64,000 bases of DNA from Burkholderia sp. FERM BP-3421. GTDB taxonomy: Bacteria > Pseudomonadota > Gammaproteobacteria > Burkholderiales > Burkholderiaceae. The notes under the pieces were generated by a model that saw only the letters and a list, made by a program, of their open reading frames with translations, searched no databases and had not been told where the DNA came from. The stretch lies in assembly GCF_028657905.1 (NCBI RefSeq), contig NZ_CP117782.1, forward strand, positions 2,170,001 to 2,234,000, in the 5' to 3' direction. The position numbers were made by a program, and so were the translations under genes. This document shows, one piece after another, positions 42,436 to 51,473 of the stretch (position 1 is its first letter; every line of letters starts with the position of its first letter).

Positions 42436-43647
42436 TTGGCACACGCAGAACTCGCAGGAAAACACCTCGTCCTCGGCCTGACGGGCGGCATCGCCTGCTA
42501 CAAGATCGCCGAGCTTACGCGCCTGCTCACCAAGGCCGGCGCGACCGTCCAGGTCGCGATGACCGACGCGGCCACGCAGTTCATCACGCCCGTCACGATG
42601 CAGGCGCTGTCCGGCCGGCCCGTCTACACGAGCCAGTGGGATCCGCGCATCGCCAACAACATGGCGCACATCGACCTGTCGCGCGAAGCGGACGCGATCG
42701 TGATCGCCCCCGCCTCGACCGACTTCCTCGCGAAACTCGCGCACGGCTTCGCGGATGACCTGCTGTCGACGCTGTGCGTCGCGCGCGACTGTCCGCTGCT
42801 GGTCGTGCCCGCGATGAACCGGCAGATGTGGCAGAACCCCGCCACCCAGCGCAACGTCGCGCAGCTGCGCGCGGACGGCGTCTCGGTGCTCGGCCCCGAT
42901 TCGGGCGCGCAGGCGTGCGGCGAGGTCGGCGACGGCCGCATGCTCGAACCGGACGCGATCTACGAAGCGATCGTCACGCATTTCCAGCCGAAGGTGCTCG
43001 CGCACCGGCGCGTGCTGATCACGGCCGGCCCGACCTTCGAACCGCTCGATCCGGTGCGGGGCCTGACCAACCGCTCGAGCGGCAAGATGGGCTTCGCGCT
43101 TGCGCGCGCGGCGCAGCAGGCGGGCGCCGACGTGCACCTGGTGGCCGGTCCGGTCGCGCTGGCGACGCCGTGGGGCGTCACCCGCGAGGACGTGCAGACC
43201 GCGCAGCAGATGCACGACGCCGTCCTGAACGCGGTAACCGACGCGGACGTCTTCATCGCGGTGGCCGCGGTCGCCGACTGGCGCGCCGCCCATCCCGCCG
43301 AGCACAAGATCAAGAAGGCCGCCGATCGCAAGACACCGGCGCTCGCCTTCGTCGAGAACCCCGACATCCTCGCCACCGTCGCGGCCATGCCGCACCCACC
43401 GTTCTGCGTCGGCTTCGCCGCGGAGAGCGGCGACCTCGACGTGCATGGCGAGGAAAAGCGCGTGCGCAAGAACGTGCCGCTGCTGATCGGCAACCTCGGG
43501 CCGCTCACGTTCGGGCGCGACGACAATGAAGTCGTGCTGTTCGAGGCAAGCGGCTCGACGCGCCTGCCGCGCGCGGACAAGACGACGCTCGCGCACACGC
43601 TGATCGGCGAAATCGCGAAGCGCCTGCCGGACGCGCGCCTGATCTGA
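42436..43647 (+). CDS. coaBC: Bifunctional phosphopantothenoylcysteine decarboxylase / phosphopantothenate-cysteine ligase CoaBC
   Basis: A 403-residue fusion for coenzyme A synthesis. The N-terminal CoaC flavodomain has VLGLTGGIACYKIAE, the catalytic His in AHIDLSREAD and PAMNRQMW with the substrate Asn. The C-terminal CoaB domain has ITAGPTFEPLDPVRGLTNRSSGKMG and the KIKKAADRKTP region. The start is TTG 42436, decided by GGAGG at 42425-42429 six bases upstream and the conserved beginning. It continues to dut after 72 bp. Confidence 0.95.
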   Translation: MAHAELAGKHLVLGLTGGIACYKIAELTRLLTKAGATVQVAMTDAATQFITPVTMQALSGRPVYTSQWDPRIANNMAHIDLSREADAIVIAPASTDFLAKLAHGFADDLLSTLCVARDCPLLVVPAMNRQMWQNPATQRNVAQLRADGVSVLGPDSGAQACGEVGDGRMLEPDAIYEAIVTHFQPKVLAHRRVLITAGPTFEPLDPVRGLTNRSSGKMGFALARAAQQAGADVHLVAGPVALATPWGVTREDVQTAQQMHDAVLNAVTDADVFIAVAAVADWRAAHPAEHKIKKAADRKTPALAFVENPDILATVAAMPHPPFCVGFAAESGDLDVHGEEKRVRKNVPLLIGNLGPLTFGRDDNEVVLFEASGSTRLPRADKTTLAHTLIGEIAKRLPDARLI

Positions 43648-43719
43648 TTCCCGCCACCGCGCCGCCGCGTCTCGCGGCCGCGCGGTTTCACTCGTCACTC
43701 CGTCACTGATTCACGCCGT

Positions 43720-44166
43720 ATGAAACTCGACCTCAAGATCCTCGATGCGCGGATGCGCGACTACCTGCCCGCCTACGGGACGCCCGGCAGCGCCGGCCTC
43801 GACCTGCGCGCGTGCCTCGACGCGCCGCTCGTGCTGCACCCGGGCGACACCGCGCTCGTGCGCACCGGCCTCGCGATCCACGTCGCCGACCCGGGCTACG
43901 CCGCGCTGATCCTGCCGCGCTCGGGCCTCGGCCACAAGCACGGGATCGTGCTCGGCAACCTGGTCGGGCTGATCGACTCCGACTACCAGGGCGAGTTGAT
44001 GATCTCGACCTGGAATCGCGGCCAGACCGAATTCACGCTGAACCCGTTCGACCGTCTCGCGCAGCTCGTGATCGTGCCGGTCGTGCAGGCGAGCTTCAAT
44101 CTCGTCGATGCGTTCGCCGACAGCGAGCGCGGCGCGGGCGGCTTCGGCAGCACCGGCCGCCAGTAA
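43720..44166 (+). CDS. dut: dUTP pyrophosphatase Dut
   Basis: A 148-residue trimeric dUTPase with the five motifs in order: AGLDLRA, LPRSGLGHKHGIVLGN, GLIDSDYQGEL, FDRLAQLVIVPV and the C-terminal RGAGGFGSTGR that closes over the nucleotide. It keeps dUTP low and provides dUMP for thymidylate. It follows coaBC, matching the conserved coaBC-dut order. The next gene is convergent. Confidence 0.97.
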   Translation: MKLDLKILDARMRDYLPAYGTPGSAGLDLRACLDAPLVLHPGDTALVRTGLAIHVADPGYAALILPRSGLGHKHGIVLGNLVGLIDSDYQGELMISTWNRGQTEFTLNPFDRLAQLVIVPVVQASFNLVDAFADSERGAGGFGSTGRQ

Positions 44167-44208
44167 GCCGGCAGGCGTCGCGCGGCGCGGGCAAGGCCCG
44201 CCGTCGCG

Positions 44209-45588
44209 TCAGCGGATGTGCCGCGCGCGGTAGTGGAATCGGTAGGCGAGCGTCAGCAGCACGATGAACGCCACCCCGACCCTCATGGTCATGCCGAATT
44301 CGCGCGTGAACGCCGTGGTGGCCAGGATGGCCGCCACGAGCGCGCCGCCGAGCAGGCTGCCCACGGGATGCAGCCACATCCGGAACGCGGGCGCCGGGCC
44401 GCGATAGCGGGCCCGGAAGAACAGGTGCGTGACGAAGATCATCAGCCAGGTGAACAACGCGCCGAACATCGCGATCGCCATCATCAGCGTGAACGCGGTC
44501 TCCGGATAGCGCGCGACCAGCACGGTCGCCACCGCGACGCCGCTCGTCGACACGAGCAGCGCGGCAAGCGGCACGCCGTTCGCCCTGACCCGGCCGAACA
44601 CGGCCGGCGCGAGGCCCGCGCGCGACAAGCTGAACATCATGCGGCTCGTCACGTACAGCTGGCTGTTCATCGCCGACAGCGCGGCCACCAGCACCACGAA
44701 ATTGATCACGCCGGCCGCATAAGGCACGTGGGTCGCGGCCATCACCTTGACGAACGGGCTCTCGTCGGTGCCGGCCTGCGTCCAGGGCACGATCGCGAGC
44801 ATCAGCGACAGCGTCAGCAGATAGAACAGCACGAGGCGCAGCACCGTCGAACGGAACGCGCGCGTGACCGCGCGCTGCGGATCGCGCGCCTCCCCCGCCG
44901 CGATCGCGACGGTTTCGATGCTCATGTAGCTGAAGATCGCGACGATCACGGCCACCCAGACGCCCCAGCCGCCCTTCGGGAAGAAGCCGCCGTGCGCGGT
45001 GTAGTTCGCGAAGCCGAGCGTGGACCCGGCGGGCGCGGACCAGACCAGATAGGCGCCCAGCACGATGAACACGACGATGGCGGCGATCTTGAGCAGCGAG
45101 AACGCGTACTCGACCACGCCGTACAGCGTGACGCTCGCCATGTTCACCGCGATCAGCACCGCCGAGAATGCGACCACCCAGTACCAGCCGGGCACGTCGG
45201 GGAACCAGTACTTCATGAACACCGCGATCGCGCTGATCTCGGTGCCGATCGCGAACACCACCGCGAACCAGTACGCATAGCGGACCAGGAAGCCCGCGAG
45301 CGGCCCGACATAATGCTCGGCATAGGCGCCGAACGAGCCGGCGGTCGGATGGACGACCGTCATCTCGGCGAGCGCGCCCATCAGCAGCAGCGCGATCAGC
45401 GCGCCGATCGCATACGACACGAGCACGCCCGGGCCGGCGAGCCCGACCGCGAACCCGCTGCCGAGAAACAATCCCGTACCGATCGCGCCGCCGATCGCGA
45501 TCATCGCCATCTGCCCCGAACCGAGGCCGCGCCGCAGGCCTTTTTCGCGCTCGACGATCGAGTCGAACGTCCGTTGTTGTTGTGTCAC
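44209..45588 (-). CDS. APC-family amino acid permease
   Basis: A 459-residue secondary transporter with twelve predicted helices. The first helix has the unwound GGAIGTGLFLGSG motif (about 33-45), and EMTVVHPTAGSFGAYAEHYVG (about 74-94) follows. The loop with FRSTVLRLVLFY and the SRMMFSLSRAGLAP region resemble the GABA/proline/aromatic permease subgroup (GabP/ProY-like). The substrate cannot be assigned. The start is GTG 45588 with GGAG upstream. A strong terminator separates it from clpA, which is read in the same direction, so it has its own promoter. Confidence 0.85.
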   Translation of the reverse strand: MTQQQRTFDSIVEREKGLRRGLGSGQMAMIAIGGAIGTGLFLGSGFAVGLAGPGVLVSYAIGALIALLLMGALAEMTVVHPTAGSFGAYAEHYVGPLAGFLVRYAYWFAVVFAIGTEISAIAVFMKYWFPDVPGWYWVVAFSAVLIAVNMASVTLYGVVEYAFSLLKIAAIVVFIVLGAYLVWSAPAGSTLGFANYTAHGGFFPKGGWGVWVAVIVAIFSYMSIETVAIAAGEARDPQRAVTRAFRSTVLRLVLFYLLTLSLMLAIVPWTQAGTDESPFVKVMAATHVPYAAGVINFVVLVAALSAMNSQLYVTSRMMFSLSRAGLAPAVFGRVRANGVPLAALLVSTSGVAVATVLVARYPETAFTLMMAIAMFGALFTWLMIFVTHLFFRARYRGPAPAFRMWLHPVGSLLGGALVAAILATTAFTREFGMTMRVGVAFIVLLTLAYRFHYRARHIR

Positions 45589-45632
45589 GACCTGCTCCCT
45601 GCGTCCTTGCTGAACATCCTGTCAATAAAACA

Positions 45633-45659
45633 AACGGCGCGGGAAGCTCCCGCGCCGTT
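45633..45659 (-). terminator. Intrinsic terminator of the clpS-clpA operon
   Basis: AACGGCGCGGGA and TCCCGCGCCGTT form a perfect 12-bp stem around AGC; the minus strand continues TTTGTTTTATT. It follows the clpA stop by about 23 bp. Confidence 0.9.
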
Positions 45660-45682
45660 GGATCCTGCGTTACCGCTGCCCG

Positions 45683-47980
45683 CTATTCAAGCTCGACCGC
45701 TTCCTCGGACTTGCTCGGCGGCGTCGCGGCCTTGTCGAACGACAGCGATACCTTGTCGCTCTCGTCGACATCGACCGTCACGTGCCCGCCGTTCAGCAGC
45801 TTGCCGAACAGCAGCTCGTCGGCCAGCGCGCGCCGGATCGTGTCCTGGATCAGGCGCTGCATCGGCCGCGCGCCCATCAGCGGATCGAAGCCGTGCTTGG
45901 CGAGATGCTTGCGCAGCGCATCGGTGAACAACGCATCGACCTTCTTCTCGTGCAGCTGCTCCTCGAGCTGGATCAGGAACTTGTCGACCACGCGCATGAT
46001 GATTTCCTCATCGAGCGAGCGGAAGCTGATGATCGAGTCGAGGCGGTTGCGGAACTCCGGCGTGAACAGACGCTTGATGTCGGCCATCTCGTCGCCCGTC
46101 TCGCGGCGCGTCGTGAAGCCGATCGTCGCCTTCTGCATCGATTCGGCGCCCGCGTTCGTCGTCATGATGATGATGACGTTGCGGAAATCCGCCTTGCGGC
46201 CGTTGTTGTCGGTCAGCGTGCCGTGATCCATCACCTGCAGCAGCACGTTGTAGATATCCGGATGCGCCTTCTCGATCTCGTCGAGCAGCAGCACGCAATG
46301 CGGCTTCTTCGTGACCGCCTCGGTCAGCAGCCCGCCCTGGTCGAAACCGACGTAGCCGGGCGGCGCGCCGATCAGGCGACTCACCGCGTGACGCTCCATG
46401 TACTCCGACATGTCGAAGCGGATCAGCTCGATGCCGAGCGTGAACGCGAGCTGCCGCGCCACCTCGGTCTTGCCGACGCCCGTCGGGCCGGAGAACAGGA
46501 ACGCGCCGATCGGCTTGTCCATCTTGCCGAGCCCCGCGCGCGCCATCTTGATCGACGCGGCGAGCGCATCGATCGCCGGATCCTGGCCGAACACGACGCT
46601 CTTCAGGTCGCGGTCGAGCGTCTGCAGCTTGCTGCGGTCGTCCTGCGACACGCTTTGCGGCGGAACGCGCGCGATCTTCGAGATGATTTCCTCGATCTCG
46701 CTCTTGCCGATCGTCTTCTTCTGCTTCGACTTCGGCAGGATCCGCTGCGCCGCGCCCGCCTCGTCGATCACGTCGATCGCCTTGTCCGGCAGATGACGGT
46801 CGGTGATGAAGCGCGCCGACAGTTCGGCGGCGGCGGACAGCGCGCCCGACGAATACTTGACGCCGTGGTGTTCCTCGAAGCGCGACTTCAGGCCGCGCAG
46901 GATCGCCACCGTCTGCTCGACGGACGGCTCGGTCACGTCGACCTTCTGGAAGCGCCGCGACAGCGCCGCATCCTTCTCGAAGATGCCGCGATATTCGGTG
47001 AAGGTGGTCGCGCCGATGCACTTGAGCGTACCCGACGACAGCGCCGGCTTGAGCAGGTTGGATGCATCGAGCGTGCCGCCCGACGCGGCGCCCGCGCCGA
47101 TCAGCGTGTGGATTTCGTCGATGAACAGGATCGCGTGCGGACGCTCCTTCAGTTCCTTCAGCACCGTCTTCAGACGCTGCTCGAAGTCGCCGCGATACTT
47201 GGTGCCCGCGAGCAGCGCGCCCATGTCGAGCGAATAGACCTGCGCATTCGCGAGGATGTCCGGCACCTCGCCGCGCGTGATGCGGTACGCGAGCCCTTCG
47301 GCGATCGCGGTCTTGCCGACCCCGGCCTCGCCAACCAGCAGCGGATTATTCTTGCGGCGGCGGCACAGCACCTGCACGACGCGCTCGACCTCGGACTCGC
47401 GCCCGATCAGCGGATCGATGCGGCCGTCCTTCGCCATCTGGTTGAGGTTCTGCGTGAACTGCGCCAGCGGCGTTTCCTTCTGCGCGTTCGCGTCCTCGCC
47501 CTCGGCGTTCGCGTCGCTCGACTTCGCGGCCTCGCCGCCGCTCGTCTTCGCGATGCCGTGCGAGATGAAGTTGACGACGTCGAGACGCGTCACGCCCTGC
47601 TGCTGCAGGTAGTAGACCGCGTGCGAGTCCTTCTCGCCGAAGATCGCGACGAGCACATTCGCGCCCGTCACTTCCTTCTTGCCGTTGGACGTCGACTGCA
47701 CGTGCATGATCGCCCGCTGGATCACGCGCTGGAAACCGAGCGTCGGCTGCGTGTCGACGTCGTCGGTGCCCGGCACGGTGGGCGTATTGTCGTGGATGAA
47801 GTTGCGCAGGTTCTGACGCAGGTCCTCGATGTTCGCCGCGCACGCGCGCAACACCTCGGCTGCTGTCGGGTTGTCCAGCAGGGCCAGTAAAAGATGTTCG
47901 ACCGTAATGAACTCATGCCGCGCCTGGCGCGCTTCCATGAACGCCATATGCAGGCTGACTTCCAATTCCTGGGCAATCAT
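45683..47980 (-). CDS. clpA: ATP-dependent Clp protease ATP-binding subunit ClpA
   Basis: A 765-residue AAA+ unfoldase that feeds ClpP. The N-terminal ClpN repeats are present (MIAQELEVSLHMAF, EHLLLALLD). Walker A motifs are GEAGVGKTA (D1) and GPTGVGKTE (D2); Walker B motifs are ILFIDEIHTL and LLLDEIEKA. The ClpP-binding IGF-type loop ATIGF is present in the D2 region. ATG 47980 overlaps the clpS stop by 4 nt. Its in-frame extension back to 48082 lies inside clpS and was discarded. Confidence 0.97.
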   Translation of the reverse strand: MIAQELEVSLHMAFMEARQARHEFITVEHLLLALLDNPTAAEVLRACAANIEDLRQNLRNFIHDNTPTVPGTDDVDTQPTLGFQRVIQRAIMHVQSTSNGKKEVTGANVLVAIFGEKDSHAVYYLQQQGVTRLDVVNFISHGIAKTSGGEAAKSSDANAEGEDANAQKETPLAQFTQNLNQMAKDGRIDPLIGRESEVERVVQVLCRRRKNNPLLVGEAGVGKTAIAEGLAYRITRGEVPDILANAQVYSLDMGALLAGTKYRGDFEQRLKTVLKELKERPHAILFIDEIHTLIGAGAASGGTLDASNLLKPALSSGTLKCIGATTFTEYRGIFEKDAALSRRFQKVDVTEPSVEQTVAILRGLKSRFEEHHGVKYSSGALSAAAELSARFITDRHLPDKAIDVIDEAGAAQRILPKSKQKKTIGKSEIEEIISKIARVPPQSVSQDDRSKLQTLDRDLKSVVFGQDPAIDALAASIKMARAGLGKMDKPIGAFLFSGPTGVGKTEVARQLAFTLGIELIRFDMSEYMERHAVSRLIGAPPGYVGFDQGGLLTEAVTKKPHCVLLLDEIEKAHPDIYNVLLQVMDHGTLTDNNGRKADFRNVIIIMTTNAGAESMQKATIGFTTRRETGDEMADIKRLFTPEFRNRLDSIISFRSLDEEIIMRVVDKFLIQLEEQLHEKKVDALFTDALRKHLAKHGFDPLMGARPMQRLIQDTIRRALADELLFGKLLNGGHVTVDVDESDKVSLSFDKAATPPSKSEEAVELE

Positions 47981-48291
47981 GCTTCCTCCATCACGCACTG
48001 CAGCGGATGCCCTGCCTGCCGCGCATGGGTAACGACTTGCTCGACCTTGGTCGACGCGATGTCTCGCGTATAGACCCCACAAACCCCCCGCCCTTCGCGA
48101 TGCACTTTCAACATAATCTGCGTCGCTGTTTCGCGATCCTTCTTGAAATACTCCTGCACGACCATCACGACAAACTCCATCGGCGTGAAATCGTCGTTGA
48201 GGAGCACCACCTTAAACATCGAAGGCGGCTTGAGTTTCTGCTCCTTGCGTTCCAGGACGGTGCTGTCCTGCTTGTCCGGGATAATCGCCAT
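47977..48291 (-). CDS. clpS: Clp adaptor protein ClpS
   Basis: A 104-residue adaptor that hands N-end rule substrates to ClpA. The core pattern is intact: KVVLLNDDFTPMEFVVMVV (about 28-46), HREGRGVCGVYTRDIA, and EQVVTHARQAGHPL. The Asn-Asp pair and the Met-Glu in the first helix make the N-degron pocket. It is coupled to clpA by the ATGA overlap and lies divergent from the cold-shock gene. Confidence 0.97.
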   Translation of the reverse strand: MAIIPDKQDSTVLERKEQKLKPPSMFKVVLLNDDFTPMEFVVMVVQEYFKKDRETATQIMLKVHREGRGVCGVYTRDIASTKVEQVVTHARQAGHPLQCVMEEA

Positions 48292-48390
48292 ACACCCATT
48301 CTAAACAACTCGGACAGGCCCGCAATCCTGTCGTTAACCGACTCGCGCCGGCGCCCTCCCCAGCTCCCCGACCAGCGGGAGCGCCCTGCT

Positions 48391-48436
48391 CGCATCACAG
48401 GGAAGCCGGCTGCGGTGCCGGCTTCCCTGTGATGCG
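48391..48436. repeat. Perfect 20-bp inverted repeat (REP-like or structured RNA)
   Basis: The arms at 48391-48410 and 48417-48436 are perfectly complementary (one begins CGCATCACAGGG) around the 6-nt loop TGCGGT. There is no T tract, so it is not a plain terminator. Confidence 0.8.
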
Positions 48437-48645
48437 CGGACGGGTGAACACTGCCTCGCCCGTCACGCCTGCATCGAGTATCCCACATCGGGCGGGATCG
48501 CGAACGCAGGCCACGTGAGCCTGGTATATGAGCCGATTATGCGACTTTTCAAGGGCCCTCGCTCGCCTCGATGCGCGCCGGCAAAGCGGGATAAACCCTG
48601 AAAATGCGTTGTTTGCAACGCCATCGAATATGTCTAAAAATTTTC

Positions 48646-48674
48646 TTGACACTTAAATAAAGAGCGCCAACAAT
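48646..48674 (+). promoter_or_regulatory. Candidate promoter of the cold-shock gene
   Basis: TTGACA (48646-48651) and AACAAT (48669-48674) are 17 bp apart. Transcription from here gives a leader of around 140 nt before the ATG, as usual for cold-shock genes. The -10 element is weak; a second candidate upstream (TTGCAA at 48613, TAAAAA at 48635) exists. Confidence 0.4.
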
Positions 48675-48822
48675 CAAGCTGGCACTTTTTTCAATTTGTC
48701 TTTTCGACGAACGTGAAAGAGGCCGAGGTGAGCTTGTGAGGGGGGAACGGCTGCATTGCCGGTCGTTTAGCTTTTCGAGCGTGCTCGTGGTAAGTAGCGA
48801 CTGTGTGACAGGGGAAGTAGGT

Positions 48823-49026
48823 ATGGCAACTGGTATTGTCAAATGGTTCAATGACGCGAAGGGCTTTGGCTTCATCACGCCCGACGAGGGCGGTGAAGAT
48901 CTGTTTGCACATTTCTCGGCAATCAACATGCAGGGCTTCAAGACCCTGAAGGAAGGCCAGAAAGTGAGCTTCGAGGTCGTGCAAGGGCCGAAGGGCAAGC
49001 AAGCATCGAACATCCAGGCTGCCTGA
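48823..49026 (+). CDS. Cold-shock domain protein (CspA family)
   Basis: A 67-residue OB-fold nucleic-acid chaperone. The RNP1 motif KGFGFITP and RNP2 motif LFAHFSAI are intact, and the start MATGIVKWFNDAKGFGF is standard. The codon usage is less GC3-biased than its neighbours, as in highly expressed genes. It has a long leader upstream and a strong terminator downstream. Burkholderia genomes carry several such genes, so no specific letter is assigned. Confidence 0.95.
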   Translation: MATGIVKWFNDAKGFGFITPDEGGEDLFAHFSAINMQGFKTLKEGQKVSFEVVQGPKGKQASNIQAA

Positions 49027-49050
49027 CGGCAACTTGGGTCGTGCTTCGGG

Positions 49051-49079
49051 AAACCCGGCCGCGAGCCGGGTTTCTTTTT
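49051..49079 (+). terminator. Intrinsic terminator of the cold-shock gene
   Basis: AAACCCGGC and GCCGGGTTT form a 9-bp stem around CGCGA, followed by CTTTTT. Confidence 0.9.
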
Positions 49080-49156
49080 GGTGACAGCGCGTTGCGACGT
49101 CGTGCTGCGACGACGCGTTGGCAACGATGCATCCGCGATAACGCGCGCCGCCCATT

Positions 49157-50728
49157 TCAAACGACTTTCAACGTTCCCATCATGCCGAGATCCTCATGCT
49201 CGAGGATATGGCAGTGGAACATCCGCTCGCCCCGTTCCAGCTGCACCGTGAGCACGCGCACCACCTCCCCTTTCGCCAGGTTCACCGTATCGCGCCATGC
49301 GCGGTAGGGCTCGGGCGTCTTCGTGCCCGCACGCTCGCGCTCGACCACCTGGAACTGCGTACCGTGCAGGTGGAACGGATGATCCATGTCGGTTTCGTTA
49401 CGGATCGTCCATAACTCGATCTCGCCGCGCCGGCTCGTGAACGTCGCGCGATGCGGTTCGTAGGTGCGGCCGTTGATCATGAAACGCATGCCGGCCGGCC
49501 GCCCGTGCGTCGGGCCGTTCATCATCGCGTCCATGTCCATCGCCTCGCTGAGCACCACCTCCTTGCGCGCGCCGGGCGCGCCGAGCGCGGGCACCGCGCG
49601 CAGGCGCGCCGGCACCGCGCGCGCGGGCGCCGGGTCGAACGCGACGTCGGCGAGCGGCAGCGCCGGGTCGGCCGGCAGCGTGTCGTGGCCGTCGTCCGAC
49701 ATCCCCATCTTGCTGCGATCGTATTCACCCGCCGTCAGCACCGCCCGCGCGGGACGCTCGCCCGCGCGCACCAGCACCTCGGCGCGCTCGCCCGGCGCGA
49801 GCAGCAGCGACGTGACTTCGCGCGGCGCGTCGAACAGGCCGCCGTCGGTGCCGACCTGCGTGAACGGCCGACCGTCGTCGAAGGTGATGCGCAAGTAGCG
49901 CGCGCTGCACGCGTTCCACAGGCGCCAGCGCGCATCGCCGTCGACCGTCAGCCGCGGGCGGCGCGCGCCGTTGACCAGCACGAACTGCCCTTCGCGGCCG
50001 TTCATCCAGTCCATCATGTCGTTTGGCGGAATCGAGCCGTCGCGTGCAAGCTTCAGGTCCGAGAAGAACAGGCATTGCTCCGGCCAACCCGCGAGCGGAT
50101 CGTCGGCGGCCCGCACGATGAACGGCCCGGCCAGGCCGCGGAACACCTGTTCCGCCGTCATCATGTGCGGATGCGGGTGATACCAGTAGGTGCCCGCGCT
50201 GCCCTTCGGCAACGTGAAGCGATAGACATGCGTCGCGCCGGGCGCGATCGGCTCGGACGGATTGCCGTCCTGATCGGGCGGCACCGGCAGCCCGTGCCAA
50301 TGAATCGTGGTCGGCTGCTTCAGGTGATTGACGACGCGGATCTCGACGGTATCGCCCTCGCGCACGTCGATCAGCGGCCCCACCACCGGCCCGTCGCGCT
50401 CCGCGCCGTACTGCCAGAACGGGGTGGGCGCCGCGCCCGGGAGCAGCGGCCGCGCGACCGGCTGCACGGTCAGCGTCGCCCGGAACATGCCGGCTTCCCG
50501 GCTCTCGTTCGCGAGCACGCGCAACGGCGCGAGCGGCGCGCCGGCCGGCAACGCATCGGCCGCCGCGAGCGGCAGCGCATCGCCTGCATCCGCCATGTCC
50601 GACATCCCGGGCATCGGCGCCATGCCGGGCATCGCGCGCATGGCGTGCCCCTGCGCCAACGCCGCGCGCGTCACCAGCGTACCAACCGCGGCGCCGAGCG
50701 TGCGCGCCAGAAATTGCCTGCGTAGCAT
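49157..50728 (-). CDS. Multicopper oxidase, Tat-exported (CueO/CopA-like)
   Basis: A 523-residue periplasmic blue copper oxidase. The N-terminus MLRRQFLARTLGAAVG is a twin-arginine-type signal, and a Met-rich stretch follows (HAMRAMPGMAPMPGM), a copper-binding feature. The four copper-ligand blocks are in order: HWHGLP, WYHPHPH, HPFHLHG and HCHILEHEDLGM; the last contains the type 1 Cys flanked by His. It probably oxidises Cu(I) or phenols to protect the periplasm from copper (family knowledge). ATG 50728 has AAGGA eight bases upstream; the long upstream in-frame extension is not real. CopC at 14470 is a possible distant partner. Confidence 0.9.
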   Translation of the reverse strand: MLRRQFLARTLGAAVGTLVTRAALAQGHAMRAMPGMAPMPGMSDMADAGDALPLAAADALPAGAPLAPLRVLANESREAGMFRATLTVQPVARPLLPGAAPTPFWQYGAERDGPVVGPLIDVREGDTVEIRVVNHLKQPTTIHWHGLPVPPDQDGNPSEPIAPGATHVYRFTLPKGSAGTYWYHPHPHMMTAEQVFRGLAGPFIVRAADDPLAGWPEQCLFFSDLKLARDGSIPPNDMMDWMNGREGQFVLVNGARRPRLTVDGDARWRLWNACSARYLRITFDDGRPFTQVGTDGGLFDAPREVTSLLLAPGERAEVLVRAGERPARAVLTAGEYDRSKMGMSDDGHDTLPADPALPLADVAFDPAPARAVPARLRAVPALGAPGARKEVVLSEAMDMDAMMNGPTHGRPAGMRFMINGRTYEPHRATFTSRRGEIELWTIRNETDMDHPFHLHGTQFQVVERERAGTKTPEPYRAWRDTVNLAKGEVVRVLTVQLERGERMFHCHILEHEDLGMMGTLKVV

Positions 50729-51159
50729 CGATGAAATCCTTCTAGCCGTGCGGGCCGACGCCCGCGAAACAAAACCCGACGATACCTCACGTGACGCGCG
50801 CGCGACGCGCTGCGCGCATTCGTCGCAATCCGTTCGCGGCCGGTCCATGCCTCGCTCGCGCCGACATCCCGGCTCCCCCCTATATTTCACGATGCGGCAT
50901 GAGTGCCTGCACTGTAAAAACAAATGGTGCGCGGCACAAATAACGGGTTTCGCAATGCCGCAAATCATCCCGCATCCCGGAATCATCGAAATAAACATTT
51001 GTTTATAAAAAGAATTTTATGTTTCGAGAAAAACTTCTACGTCGTCCCGACGATCCCGGCGCGCACGTAGACTTCATCTCAAGGTCCTCGTCGCGACACA
51101 TCACGATCCGCGGCAGACAGGCAAAGGTTTCGAGTTCGATTCAGTTAGGGAGAGCGAAA
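50729..51159. other. Divergent intergenic region
   Basis: About 430 bp between the multicopper oxidase and the small ORF that follows. 50870-51030 is AT-rich and includes the inverted repeat listed separately. No CueR-type copper box was found by eye, and no gene is supported. Confidence 0.5.
50991..51006. promoter_or_regulatory. Inverted repeat ATAAACA-TT-TGTTTAT, candidate operator
   Basis: A perfect 7+2+7 inverted repeat in the AT-rich centre between the oxidase and the small ORF. It could bind a dimeric regulator or overlap a promoter. Confidence 0.3.
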
Positions 51160-51387
51160 ATGAAGGGATTCCGCTTCGGTTCGGCACAAGGGTCGTTCTA
51201 CATCCTGCCCGGCAGCAACGGCTGGGAAGCCACCTTCGGCAACACGTCGCTGGGCGCGTTCACGAGCCCCGAGCACGCCGCCGACCAGCTCGCGCGCGGT
51301 GCATACTGCGACAGCCTCATCGAGCTGGATACGGCGACCCTCGAAGTGCCCGAGCAGCTCGCCGATTGGGAAATCGTCCACGTCTGA
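51160..51387 (+). CDS. Small conserved-looking protein, unknown
   Basis: A 75-residue protein from ATG 51160, with AGGGAG nine bases upstream. Starts MKGFRFGSAQGSFYILP and contains NGWEATFGNTSLGAFTSPEHAADQ and a C-terminal WEIVHV. It is soluble, with no signal peptide. The aromatic/glycine pattern hints at a small beta domain. I do not recognise the family. It ends at a strong bidirectional terminator shared with the isocitrate dehydrogenase gene. Confidence 0.65.
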   Translation: MKGFRFGSAQGSFYILPGSNGWEATFGNTSLGAFTSPEHAADQLARGAYCDSLIELDTATLEVPEQLADWEIVHV

Positions 51388-51393
51388 GATGAC

Positions 51394-51429
51394 AAAGGGC
51401 CGCCCGCGCTGACGCGCGGGCGGCCCTTT
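51394..51429. terminator. Bidirectional intrinsic terminator
   Basis: A perfect 15-bp stem (51394-51408 with 51415-51429) around CTGACG; T tracts lie on both sides, so it ends both the small ORF and the convergent icd gene. Confidence 0.9.
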
Positions 51430-51473
51430 TCACGTCCTCGGCGCGGCGTTCAGGCCCGCGCCCGACCACTCCG

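Larger units (their letters stand above)
48292..48822. other. Intergenic region between clpS and the cold-shock gene
   Basis: About 530 bp with promoters in both directions. It contains a long perfect palindrome at 48391-48436 and, closer to the cold-shock gene, an AT-rich patch with TTGACA at 48646. No gene is supported. Confidence 0.5.
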
